DNA from: XYB1-FULL-44-23 sp964502885
Lineage (GTDB): Bacteria; Patescibacteriota; Microgenomatia; CAZETR01; Amesbacteraceae
Assembly: GCA_964502885.1 (NCBI GenBank)
Contig: CAZCXU010000003.1
Span: 1 to 64,000 of the forward strand
Direction of reading: 5' to 3'
DNA: 64,000 bases
The notes beneath the pieces were generated by a model that was given only the letters and a program-made list of their open reading frames with translations, did no database searches and was not told where the DNA came from. A program made the position numbers and the translations under genes. Positions 46,684 to 53,895 of the stretch are shown in pieces; the first letter of the stretch is position 1; each line of letters starts with the position of its first letter.

Positions 46684-46703
46684 CCTCATTCGTCAGAATG
46701 AGG
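46684..46703 (+). other. Perfect hairpin after tRNA-Thr(GGU)
   Basis: CCTCATTC/GAATGAGG with a 4-nt loop. It lacks an immediate T-run, so it may be a processing or attenuation element and not an intrinsic terminator. Confidence 0.45.
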
Positions 46704-46757
46704 AAGTTGCTTTTAATATTCTCCCTCCAGCCTTTTTGACCTCCTCTCACCAAAGTT

Positions 46758-48011
46758 CTATCTCGCGTCATACATCGTCCTGATATACTCCCGCAAACTC
46801 GTCACCCCCTCGTCTACCAATCGAATCCCCTGCAAATTCATCCCCACAAACCCAATTCGCGTCAATTCCTTACGAAATTCTGTCTCGCTCGCCACCGAGG
46901 CCACCAGTTTGCGCATCTCATCATTCATTTCAAGAAGTTCATATATACCAACCCTACCCCGATATCTTGTCTGATCGCACAAATCGCAACCAGCCCCGTG
47001 CATCAGGTTACCCGGAGGACCACCCTTTTCAGCTGAATAAACCACCACTTCCTGAGCCGTCGGAGTATACAGCTGTTTACAATGTTCACAAACCCGACGC
47101 ATCAGCCGCTGCGAAACAATTGCCCTCAACGCATAGTTAATCATATATTTGTCCACCCCCAAATCCATCAACCTATACAATGCCCCAACACTGTTGCGGG
47201 CATGAATTGTGGATATGACCAAATGCCCGGTAAGCGAAGCTTGCACAGCAATTCTTGCAGTCTCCGCGTCTCTGATCTCACCCACAAAAACTATATCGGG
47301 ATTCAATCTAAGAATCATCTTCAGGCCCGAAACAAAATCCAATCCGACGTCTTCTCCAATTTGCATTTGGTTAAGTCCGGGCATCACATATTCAATCGGA
47401 TCTTCCAATGTCATGATATTCACTTCTCCCGTATTCAAATGTCTCAAACATGTATGAACCGTAGTCGTCTTTCCAGATCCGGTTGGTCCGCAGACCAAAA
47501 ACAAACCATATCTACCCGAGATATTCCGTTTAATCTGCTCCCCCATTTCAACCGGCATTCCCAGCTCAGAAAACTGGCTGAACCTCGGGGTATCAAGCAC
47601 TCTGAGTGCCACCATTTGTCCAAAATTAGTGGATACTATAGCCGCCCTCAGCACATAAGGGTGCCCATCCACATCAAATCTGATTTTTGACTCCTGAGGC
47701 TTACGACTCTCAGTCACATCCATATTCCCCAATACTTTTATCCGAGACAACACCTGGTCGTATGCTCCATGTGGCATATCCCCGAATTGTCTCAATACTC
47801 CATCCACCCGCAATCTCACTACCACATTTTTCTCTTCCGGTTCAAACAAAATGTCGGATGCTGCCAATTTCAAAGCAGCCCCCACGACCTGATCAACAAT
47901 TTCCACCGGCGAAGACATGCCGGACAGAGAAAAACTACGACTTTGCGCCATCGGGGCATCGGTAGCGTCCATCAATTCATTCTGTAGCTTCTTTACAAGT
48001 GTGTCAATCAT
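46758..48011 (-). CDS. pilB: Type IV pilus assembly ATPase (PilB/GspE family)
   Basis: 417 aa. N2-domain ASDILFEPEEKNVVVRLRVDG, Walker A GPTGSGKTT, Asp box TLEDPIEY, Walker B NPDIVFVGEIRDAETA, His box STIHARNSVGA, and a C-terminal zinc site with CEHC and CDLC, which separates PilB/GspE from PilT. It lacks the N1 domain of full PilB. It powers pilus extension or DNA uptake; comM and dprA in this window fit competence. Other pilus genes are outside the window. Confidence 0.92.
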   Translation of the reverse strand: MIDTLVKKLQNELMDATDAPMAQSRSFSLSGMSSPVEIVDQVVGAALKLAASDILFEPEEKNVVVRLRVDGVLRQFGDMPHGAYDQVLSRIKVLGNMDVTESRKPQESKIRFDVDGHPYVLRAAIVSTNFGQMVALRVLDTPRFSQFSELGMPVEMGEQIKRNISGRYGLFLVCGPTGSGKTTTVHTCLRHLNTGEVNIMTLEDPIEYVMPGLNQMQIGEDVGLDFVSGLKMILRLNPDIVFVGEIRDAETARIAVQASLTGHLVISTIHARNSVGALYRLMDLGVDKYMINYALRAIVSQRLMRRVCEHCKQLYTPTAQEVVVYSAEKGGPPGNLMHGAGCDLCDQTRYRGRVGIYELLEMNDEMRKLVASVASETEFRKELTRIGFVGMNLQGIRLVDEGVTSLREYIRTMYDAR

Positions 48012-48060
48012 AAGTTACAGTGTTCAAAGTTAACCTCCCTTTTGAAAGGCGGTGAGATCT

Positions 48061-48381
48061 TTGGATAATTCACAACAAGTCGCTTGCACCAACTGTCAAA
48101 CCGTCACCACAAACGACGGTAAAACAGTTTGGGTTTGTCAGAGCTGTGGTAACGAGAATGCTGTCACTACTGTTACTGCTCCAGCTCAACCAGCCCAGGA
48201 AGTTCCCGTAGCCGCACCGGTAGTTGCAACTCCGGCAGCAGAAATACCAGCTGTTTCTGTTGATGCTGCTTCAGCTCAAGCTGCCATCTCAGATGCCGCA
48301 GCCGCTGTCGCCGCAGCCCCGGCCGCTCCTGTAGTAGCCACAGAAGCAACTGCAACCCCTGCTCAAACGCCACAGGTTTAG
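48061..48381 (+). CDS. Zinc-ribbon protein with Ala/Pro-rich tail
   Basis: 106 aa from the TTG at 48061, chosen because AGGCGGTGA lies just before it; an upstream GTG at 48052 falls inside that Shine-Dalgarno sequence. Zinc ribbon C-x2-C-x13-C-x2-C (VACTNCQ ... VCQSCGN), then an Ala/Pro/Val tail of low complexity. Function unknown. A GCTTTGCCCC/GGGGCAAGC hairpin (48406-48435) follows the stop. Confidence 0.65.
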   Translation: MDNSQQVACTNCQTVTTNDGKTVWVCQSCGNENAVTTVTAPAQPAQEVPVAAPVVATPAAEIPAVSVDAASAQAAISDAAAAVAAAPAAPVVATEATATPAQTPQV

Positions 48382-48405
48382 TGGTTCATTGAGAGCGCAA
48401 AATAA

Positions 48406-48435
48406 GCTTTGCCCCGGATTATCTCTGGGGCAAGC
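48406..48435 (+). terminator. Hairpin after the zinc-ribbon gene
   Basis: Stem TTGCCCC/GGGGCAA extended to GCT/AGC, loop of 11 nt, followed by a short pyrimidine stretch with few T. Weak intrinsic terminator. Confidence 0.5.
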
Positions 48436-48476
48436 TCTTGCATCTTGATACTCAAATCCGGTAAAATCAGCCCGCT

Positions 48477-48650
48477 ATGGCAAAAAAAGGCGCCCGTCAA
48501 ATCTTCGCTTTGGTATGCAGTACCTGCAAATCCCAAAACTACATTTCCGAAAGAAATAGAGTAAACGTCCCCGAAAAGCTTCAGCTAAAAAAATACTGTA
48601 AAAAGTGCAAAAAAAGCACCCCACACAAAGAAAATTCCAAGCTAAAATAA
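48477..48650 (+). CDS. rpmG: Ribosomal protein bL33
   Basis: 57 aa. Begins MAKKGARQIFALVCSTCKS, keeps YISERNRVN and ends KKYCKKCKKSTPHKE, so it is the zinc-binding (C+) form of L33. TAAAAT lies about 10 nt before the ATG. In many bacteria it precedes secE; here it stands alone about 9 kb from secE-nusG. Confidence 0.92.
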   Translation: MAKKGARQIFALVCSTCKSQNYISERNRVNVPEKLQLKKYCKKCKKSTPHKENSKLK

Positions 48651-48654
48651 TTTT

Positions 48655-49014
48655 TTAGCTTCCACCCTCATCATCTATAATCGGCCGCACCCCCTGCATG
48701 GATAAAAACGCCATCGCCAGTCCATACCATGGTTCTATTGTATACCACCGACCATCCTTACCTTTGATTTCATATCCTTCACCATCCAATACTCGCATCA
48801 TTGTCTCCACATTGCCCCTATCAATTACTGGAATCAATCTCCCCATTTCCTGTGTCCACTCTGCAGACATCACTTCCACAGCTTGAATCAGTTCTCTTCT
48901 AAGGTCATTGTGTCTTTTAATCCACCCCACCAGCAATTCAAAAACTTCGGACTGCTCTATCGGATCCGTACTACGCGTCTTTAGACACAACCGAGTCTCC
49001 TTAATCGACAGCAC
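48655..49014 (-). CDS. Hypothetical protein of 119 aa
   Basis: Helical protein with FELLVGWIKRHNDLRRELIQ and a C-terminal KDGRWYTIEPWYGLAMAFL. No known family. It ends 4 nt from the convergent rpmG stop. Confidence 0.5.
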   Translation of the reverse strand: MLSIKETRLCLKTRSTDPIEQSEVFELLVGWIKRHNDLRRELIQAVEVMSAEWTQEMGRLIPVIDRGNVETMMRVLDGEGYEIKGKDGRWYTIEPWYGLAMAFLSMQGVRPIIDDEGGS

Positions 49015-49080
49015 AAGTTATAATTTACCACCGGAATACCGCAACCGGTCAAGTAGCGCCAATCCAAATCCTTTCATACT

Positions 49081-49194
49081 CTACGGAGGGTAAAGCCCGG
49101 AAAACTTGACTAGATATACCAAAACACCGCACACCAGCAACATATATCCCACAACCACATATATCAAAATCGGATTCTTCCAAAATTTATCCAT
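49081..49194 (-). CDS. Tiny membrane protein, 37 aa
   Basis: Reads MDKFWKNPILIYVVVGYMLL and continues with a hydrophobic run to LVYLVKFSGLYPP. One clear membrane segment with a positive N-terminus. No strong ribosome-binding site. Probably real as a small membrane protein, but unverified. Confidence 0.4.
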   Translation of the reverse strand: MDKFWKNPILIYVVVGYMLLVCGVLVYLVKFSGLYPP

Positions 49195-49345
49195 GTCCCA
49201 AGGAGATCTCCACCCCATCATCAATTCGATTCTACCATTCCAATTAGGAAAAATATCTAATCATCCTCACTTCGCAAAAAGCTTCTCAAACTCCCACCTT
49301 GCTCCCAATAGAAGAATTCCTTTCTGACATACAAACAGCTGGAAC
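49195..49345. other. Intergenic stretch with a possible gene remnant
   Basis: On the minus strand a short frame reads GHVFQLFVCQKGILLLGARW and ends in a stop near 49267; it resembles a protein C-terminus but has no start. Nothing else is seen here. Confidence 0.25.
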
Positions 49346-49373
49346 ACATGACCCGGATTTTTTGTGCAAGCAG
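49346..49373 (+). repeat. Left 28-bp direct repeat of the tRNA-Trp island
   Basis: Starts ACATGACCCGGATTTTTTGT and ends CAAGCAG; identical to 50449-50476. To its right, 49374-49404 is a decayed copy of the tRNA-Trp T-arm (GGATGGAAGACATTCGAACC). The left half of the terminator stem is lost here. The layout fits an attachment-site duplication. Confidence 0.8.
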
Positions 49374-49415
49374 CCCTGGATGGAAGACATTCGAACCTAT
49401 TACGCACAAATTTGA

Positions 49416-49421
49416 TAGAAT
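49416..49421 (+). promoter_or_regulatory. -10 box of the island gene
   Basis: TAGAAT, 6 nt before the ATG at 49428; leaderless arrangement. Confidence 0.5.
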
Positions 49422-49427
49422 TTCATT

Positions 49428-50291
49428 ATGGATGGCTTGGTTGAATATGAATCATCTGGACCGGTGATAAATTCGGAGAATTTTATTCAGTATCTGAAAG
49501 GCTTAAGGTTTACTGAGTCCGGTAGTTATATGGGAGGACGAAGGGAGAATTTTGCCAAAGCGATTGATGTAGGGGATGTCATTTCCGATGCCATTTCCCA
49601 GATGTATACCACACCTAAATTTGACCAGGAAACAGGTGAGATGTTGGAACAGGGGAGGTTGGTGTATGTCGATATCGAGACTGGGGAGATTAAAACAACT
49701 TCCCCAACGTATGGGTCTCCAAGCGAAGTTGATTTAAGAAAAATGAAACAGGAAGTATTAAACATGGGAGGATCGAGCATTCTGGAGATGCATGATCATC
49801 CAGGGTACGGTGGATTATTTACTCCCCCAGACTACTTTTCAATCATTTTTGGAAATTCAAAAAGGATGATCCGGGGGATAAATGGCATAGTGATACTGTG
49901 CCCCGGCATGCAGATAATGGCACTGGCTACTGACGAAACACCAATTATTGATGACCCATATAAGGTAAATGAGTATATAACTTCAAAGATGGCAAACATA
50001 CTCGAACAGGAAGAACAAGCAGTTAATGAGGGCCTAGCTGATTTACAGACAGAAGTGAACATCCGAGGTCAAGTTCAATTACTGGGACAGGTATTGTCCC
50101 AAGCTGGGCATGGCGACACTGCCGATAAAGCCTTACAGGTAGCAAACGCAAGAGTGGATGCAGCAACAAAAGAAGCATACGATAAACACTACAGGGTAGA
50201 CAACACCCTCCTCGTTAATCTAGCGAATGAATTGAGAGTGAAATTGTACTTTAGTACCGACACTAGAAATTTTAAGGAATTTAGCGCGTAG
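49428..50291 (+). CDS. JAMM/MPN-motif protein in a tRNA-flanked island
   Basis: 287 aa. Residues about 115-140 contain MHDHPGYGGLFTPPDYFSII, a fit to the JAMM metalloprotease motif H-x-H-P-x(6-7)-S/T-x2-D, with a Glu earlier (VDIETGEI) as possible catalytic acid. The C-terminal part is helical. The coding strand is G-rich, opposite to the C-rich plus-strand genes around it, and the gene lies between two 28-bp direct repeats at tRNA-Trp. It is a likely recent arrival. Family members remove ubiquitin-like tags or cut peptide bonds; the target here is unknown. Confidence 0.65.
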   Translation: MDGLVEYESSGPVINSENFIQYLKGLRFTESGSYMGGRRENFAKAIDVGDVISDAISQMYTTPKFDQETGEMLEQGRLVYVDIETGEIKTTSPTYGSPSEVDLRKMKQEVLNMGGSSILEMHDHPGYGGLFTPPDYFSIIFGNSKRMIRGINGIVILCPGMQIMALATDETPIIDDPYKVNEYITSKMANILEQEEQAVNEGLADLQTEVNIRGQVQLLGQVLSQAGHGDTADKALQVANARVDAATKEAYDKHYRVDNTLLVNLANELRVKLYFSTDTRNFKEFSA

Positions 50292-50441
50292 GTTTGATTC
50301 CTGTCAGCCGTTGATATAGTTTGATGCAAAAACTAGCCTCGAAATTTGTCAGCAGGGGTGGAAGGAATATCGCACGAACTTGGGGACCCCCGAGCCCCAA
50401 AACCTGCTCTATTCCTTCCTTAAACCTTTTGAACAAAAAAG
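50292..50441 (+). other. Intergenic part of the island with a second decayed tRNA piece
   Basis: CAGGGGTGGAAGGAATATCG (from about 50353) resembles the 3' half of tRNA-Trp in the same orientation (CAGGGACGGAAGGAATCGAA). It could be an older attachment scar. No gene is seen. Confidence 0.4.
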
Positions 50442-50466
50442 TCCGGGTACATGACCCGGATTTTTT
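50435..50466 (-). terminator. Terminator of tRNA-Trp, bidirectional
   Basis: Stem TCCGGGT/ACCCGGA (50442-50448 with 50454-50460), 5-nt loop, six T on both strands' exits. Placed 13 nt after the tRNA-Trp 3' end. Confidence 0.85.
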
Positions 50467-50476
50467 GTGCAAGCAG
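50449..50476 (+). repeat. Right 28-bp direct repeat of the tRNA-Trp island
   Basis: Identical to 49346-49373. It spans half of the terminator and reaches 3 nt into the tRNA-Trp 3' end. Confidence 0.8.
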
Positions 50477-50544
50477 GGACGGAAGGAATCGAACCTTCAT
50501 TGGCGGTTTTGGAGACCGCAGTCCTGCCGTTGAACGACGTCCCT
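50474..50544 (-). tRNA. tRNA-Trp(CCA)
   Basis: 71 nt. Acceptor AGGGACG/CGTCCCT, anticodon loop TCTCCAAAA with CCA, T-arm GAAGGTTCGATTCCTTC. The 3' CCA is not encoded. Intact copy at the right edge of the island. Confidence 0.95.
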
Positions 50545-50677
50545 AAGGCTACATTCTGATTTTACCCTAATTACCTCCGAAGTAGAACCATAGACTCTAC
50601 AACAGAAAAAGGTCGAGTTTGTACATGCACGCCTCCTCACAAAAAACTTCAATATATGCCAAAAATCGGCATTCCGC

Positions 50678-50683
50678 TATACT
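50678..50683 (+). promoter_or_regulatory. -10 box of the K+ channel gene
   Basis: TATACT, 8 nt before the ATG at 50692. It decides for this start over the in-frame ATG at 50656, which lies upstream of the box. Confidence 0.5.
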
Positions 50684-50691
50684 ATTCCGGT

Positions 50692-51393
50692 ATGTCTGCC
50701 CACTTTCCCAAATTTTCTTTTCTCCGTGAAGGCGTCATGGTCGGTCTGGCAATCTTCAGTGTAGTGCTACTCATCCTTGAAGTTTATACATTCCTCTCCC
50801 CATCCCCACCGGCCTGGTTAAATATCGTTGATATTATTATCTCAGCGCTTTTCTTTGCCGATTTTTTTCTTCATTACCACCTCTCACCGGATAAAAAAGA
50901 TTTCTTTCCCAGACACCGTCTCGAACTCATTTCTGCCATCCCAGCCGTAGGACCAATGGCCCAGCTGCTACAGGGGATTCCCTTATTCCCCGGGGTTCCC
51001 CTACTTTACCTTCTACGTCTCATCCGGCTAGCCATCCGCATGCGAATATTGCTCGAATTTTCCCTTGAATACGCCCGCAATTCCTATCTAATTTTTATAT
51101 TTACCACCGCATGTATTGTCGTCTTCTCCGGTGCAGCTGGTTTCTTCTTCTTCGAGTTTGGCATCAATCCCAATGTTCACAGTTATTGGGATGCCGTCTG
51201 GTGGGCCATCGTGTCAGCCACCACAACCGGATATGGTGACATATATCCAATCACCACCGGAGGACGATTAGTAGCCATAGCTGTCATAATCATTGGTTTT
51301 GCTTCCGTCGCTGCACTCATAGCAATAATTAACTCCATTATGTTGGAAAACCATTTAAAAAATCACAAAAACCACTGCGATCACAACAGATAG
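50692..51393 (+). CDS. Voltage-gated-type potassium channel
   Basis: 233 aa from the ATG at 50692. Five to six membrane segments; the pore is ATTTGYGDIYPITT with the selectivity filter TGYGD, followed by the last span GRLVAIAVIIIGFASVAALI. The S4-like segment LLYLLRLIRLAIRMRILLEF has regularly spaced Arg. No cytosolic RCK domain. It overlaps the convergent ligase gene by 13 nt. Confidence 0.9.
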   Translation: MSAHFPKFSFLREGVMVGLAIFSVVLLILEVYTFLSPSPPAWLNIVDIIISALFFADFFLHYHLSPDKKDFFPRHRLELISAIPAVGPMAQLLQGIPLFPGVPLLYLLRLIRLAIRMRILLEFSLEYARNSYLIFIFTTACIVVFSGAAGFFFFEFGINPNVHSYWDAVWWAIVSATTTGYGDIYPITTGGRLVAIAVIIIGFASVAALIAIINSIMLENHLKNHKNHCDHNR

Positions 51394-52397
51394 CGTTTCC
51401 TGGCACTCCTCAGTATTTCTCCCACCATCTCTGTATAAGATAACCCGACAGCACGACAAGATAGAGGAAAATAAGAAATGACATTCTCATCAGGAATAAT
51501 TCCCGGAAGTGTGTTGATTTCAATAAAATAGATCTTCCCTGAGGCATCCATTCGAAAATCAAGGCGAGCACAATCCCTTACACCCAAGCCCTCACACACT
51601 CCCAACGTGATTCTTTCAATTTCTTTGATTTTTGAATCTGATAACTCAGGTGGACAATAATACGCTTGCGTCAAATCTTTCAGCCTGTCCTCGTAAATCC
51701 ACTTCAGCTCATACCCTGCAATTTTGTTCATCCCTTTGGGTAAAAAATCAAACCGCTGTTCAATGATCGGCATGACTCGAAGCGGATTGCCCAGCACCGC
51801 GACAGTAAATTCCCGCCCGTCAACATATTCCTCAACCAGCAAATTTCCTTTCAAACCACCCTTTCGCAGCTCATCGATTCTTTGATTCACTCCCTCCCAA
51901 CTATCAGCAACATTCTCGGCAAAAACTCCGCAACTGGACCCCTCGCCATTTGGCTTTATCAACACCGGAAAATGTATTCTCTTTTTCTCAATTTGGCAAT
52001 TTCTTACCACCACCGCCTTAGGACAATCAAACCCCATTCCCATAACCGCCAATTTAGTTAATTGCTTGTTCAATGATATTGCATGTGTTGTCGGCGAAGA
52101 ATGGGTATAAGGAATATTCAACATTTCACAAAAGATTGGTATCTGCGACTCTCTTGCATCACCAATTGTTCCCTCAGAAATATTAAAAACCAGATCGATT
52201 TGCCCTCTCATCTTTTTGAGATTGTCAAAGGCATCGTCATCTGCCTCAACCCCTATTACACTTGCTCCATTCCTTTCCAGCGCCAACTGTATACCCCGAA
52301 CAGTCTCCGCAGAGTCATAATCAAGTCGAGCGTCCATTTCCCCCACCTCACCCTTCCTGGTGTTATAACAAAACGCAATCCTGATTTTTGACATCAA
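51381..52397 (-). CDS. D-alanine-D-alanine ligase-like ATP-grasp protein
   Basis: 338 aa. ATP-grasp elements are FPVLIKPNGEGSSCGV, LLVEEYVDGREFTVAVLG, and RLDFRMDASGKIYFIEINTLPG with the metal ligands Asp, Glu and Asn. The N-domain is FNISEGTIGDARESQIPIFC. Closest to Ddl; cell-wall precursor synthesis fits mrdA/mreB in this window. The conserved N-terminal GGxSxE loop is replaced by CYNTRKGEVGE, so another amino-acid ligase activity is possible. Confidence 0.8.
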   Translation of the reverse strand: MMSKIRIAFCYNTRKGEVGEMDARLDYDSAETVRGIQLALERNGASVIGVEADDDAFDNLKKMRGQIDLVFNISEGTIGDARESQIPIFCEMLNIPYTHSSPTTHAISLNKQLTKLAVMGMGFDCPKAVVVRNCQIEKKRIHFPVLIKPNGEGSSCGVFAENVADSWEGVNQRIDELRKGGLKGNLLVEEYVDGREFTVAVLGNPLRVMPIIEQRFDFLPKGMNKIAGYELKWIYEDRLKDLTQAYYCPPELSDSKIKEIERITLGVCEGLGVRDCARLDFRMDASGKIYFIEINTLPGIIPDENVISYFPLSCRAVGLSYTEMVGEILRSARKRYLL

Positions 52398-52403
52398 TAA
52401 TGT

Positions 52404-53288
52404 TTAGCGTTTTTTTACAAACCATGTCAATGGCCAAATCCCCTCCAATCCCTTGTTTTGTTTTTTCGCTAGTTGTCCGTCCACAAACTTCATGGTCTCA
52501 TTAGCAGCCGTCACAAAAACATCATGCCCGCCACCGTGTATTTCAACAATTGGTTTCCCCAACCATTTGTCAGCTCCCCGCTTTAATCCATCTTTTTCCC
52601 CATAGGCAAAAACCATTTCATTACTTACACGGGACAACAACCACGGCAATTGCTTCTCCACCTCTTCTATCAAATCACAATCCACCATTGCACGGATATC
52701 TGTGGTGCGCAGTTTCTGCAAATAGGCAACCGCAAAACTCGAATCAGCCACACCAATAATGTCTTTAAGTACAGAAAGAAGCAATCCGCCCCGCGCCAAC
52801 TCATTCATCGCCAAAACCCTGCGAGCAGCAAGTGGCAACGCCATAATTCTTGGCAAAAGTTTGCTTTCCAGACGAATTGGCATTCCCACCAAAATTAGTT
52901 TCCCCCGAGTATCAAACCTTACCGCTGCCTTTATTGCTACCACACAACCCAAAGAAAAGGCTATCACGGGGACTTTTTGCAATCCCTCATGTTCCATAAA
53001 TGACGCAAATGCTCTGGCAAATAGGTCCGTATCATGAATTTTATTGGGAACCGCTTCCGAAGCCCCGAATCCCGGCAACTCCGGCACATACACTTTATAT
53101 TTTCTGGCCAAAGCAAACTCAAACCCCCCCCACGCATCCGCCACCATAGACCCATGTAGCAACACCACTGGATTCCCTTGCCCCAAAATCCGATAATTAA
53201 GCCTCGCCCCCTCAAACACAAATTCCAGATGCCTTCTTAGCTTTACTCTGTTACCATCCCACATAACTAAACTTGATTTTAGCATCAA
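52404..53288 (-). CDS. Alpha/beta-hydrolase
   Basis: 294 aa. Oxyanion region VVLLHGSMVADAWGGFE, nucleophile elbow AFSLGC (AxSxG in place of GxSxG), acid near VFAYGEKDGLKRG, and catalytic His in HGGGHDVFVTA. The fold is clear; the substrate is unknown. It sits 6 nt upstream of the Ddl-like gene on the same strand. Confidence 0.87.
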   Translation of the reverse strand: MMLKSSLVMWDGNRVKLRRHLEFVFEGARLNYRILGQGNPVVLLHGSMVADAWGGFEFALARKYKVYVPELPGFGASEAVPNKIHDTDLFARAFASFMEHEGLQKVPVIAFSLGCVVAIKAAVRFDTRGKLILVGMPIRLESKLLPRIMALPLAARRVLAMNELARGGLLLSVLKDIIGVADSSFAVAYLQKLRTTDIRAMVDCDLIEEVEKQLPWLLSRVSNEMVFAYGEKDGLKRGADKWLGKPIVEIHGGGHDVFVTAANETMKFVDGQLAKKQNKGLEGIWPLTWFVKKR

Positions 53289-53309
53289 CTACACATATCA
53301 TCGGCGTAA

Positions 53310-53477
53310 ATGCTCATTGACCACCGCACCCACTATCCACTCTACAAACGGGACCGCGATTTAATTCATTCCGCATCTGGTAGTTTCCTTGTGATCTTCT
53401 TACTCGGCCTGGTCATTGCAGGACTATACTTCATCGCACCTGCTCCCAGCCAAATTCTAGGGGCAGCTACTCCTTGA
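53310..53477 (+). CDS. Small membrane protein, 55 aa
   Basis: Starts MLIDHRTHYPLYKRDRDLIH, then one hydrophobic segment (FLVIFLLGLVIAGLYFIA) and ends PAPSQILGAATP. TATCAT lies 8 nt before the ATG. It overlaps the convergent gene by 11 nt. Unknown function. Confidence 0.55.
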   Translation: MLIDHRTHYPLYKRDRDLIHSASGSFLVIFLLGLVIAGLYFIAPAPSQILGAATP

Positions 53478-53769
53478 TAGTTTTTATCACCTCGACCATT
53501 TCAGCCTCTGACAAGTTCTCGTTTAAACCAGCTAAAATTTCTGCAGATTTTTGACTTACCATGGCTTTCATATCTGCCTCCAGTTCTTCTTTCTCTGAAT
53601 CCGCCAACGACTCAACAAATTCATTTAGAATTTTCGTGACCGACTGGACAACACTTGTCTTATTTTTTTTCAAAGCATAGACCAATATCACACTCCAGCT
53701 TTGAACTGTCAGACCTAGCGCCAAAACATTCTTTAAATCATTTTTTGATACATCATTAGATTGATCCAT
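53467..53769 (-). CDS. Small helical hypothetical protein
   Basis: 100 aa with one weakly hydrophobic helix (NVLALGLTVQSWSVILVYAL) and an acidic helical rest (LADSEKEELEADMKAMVSQK). Not recognised. It lies downstream of the broken gene in the same direction, and an AGGAGGTGATT sequence ahead of its ATG is a full Shine-Dalgarno. Confidence 0.55.
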   Translation of the reverse strand: MDQSNDVSKNDLKNVLALGLTVQSWSVILVYALKKNKTSVVQSVTKILNEFVESLADSEKEELEADMKAMVSQKSAEILAGLNENLSEAEMVEVIKTIKE

Positions 53770-53781
53770 TCAAATCACCTC

Positions 53782-53895
53782 CTAGTCAACTACAGTAAGA
53801 TCATTAACATCCTCAGTGTCTTTTTTTGTACCCTTAGTAAGACGCCCCCACGCTTCTCCAATTTTCTGCTTACCCTTACCCACCAGCTCAGTCAT
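53782..53895 (-). CDS. Tiny CsbD-like ORF, 37 aa
   Basis: Reads MTELVGKGKQKIGEAWGRLT and ends DVNDLTVVD. The KGKQKIGEAWGRLTK piece resembles the CsbD stress-protein motif, but it is too short to be sure. Its ATG overlaps the stop of the broken gene (ATGACTGA), which argues for translational coupling. Confidence 0.45.
   Translation of the reverse strand: MTELVGKGKQKIGEAWGRLTKGTKKDTEDVNDLTVVD

Noticed and set aside
46285..46689. Minus-strand ORF of 134 aa containing two perfect 41-residue repeats
   Set aside because: It is antisense to the 123-bp tRNA units and to tRNA-Thr(GGU). The protein repeat is a by-product of the 123-nt period.
49106..49327. Plus-strand ORF of 73 aa
   Set aside because: Low-quality composition, no start signal, and overlaps the more plausible 37-aa membrane ORF on the other strand.
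50321..50533. Plus-strand ORF of 70 aa across tRNA-Trp
   Set aside because: It runs through the terminator and antisense through tRNA-Trp; typical spurious tRNA translation.
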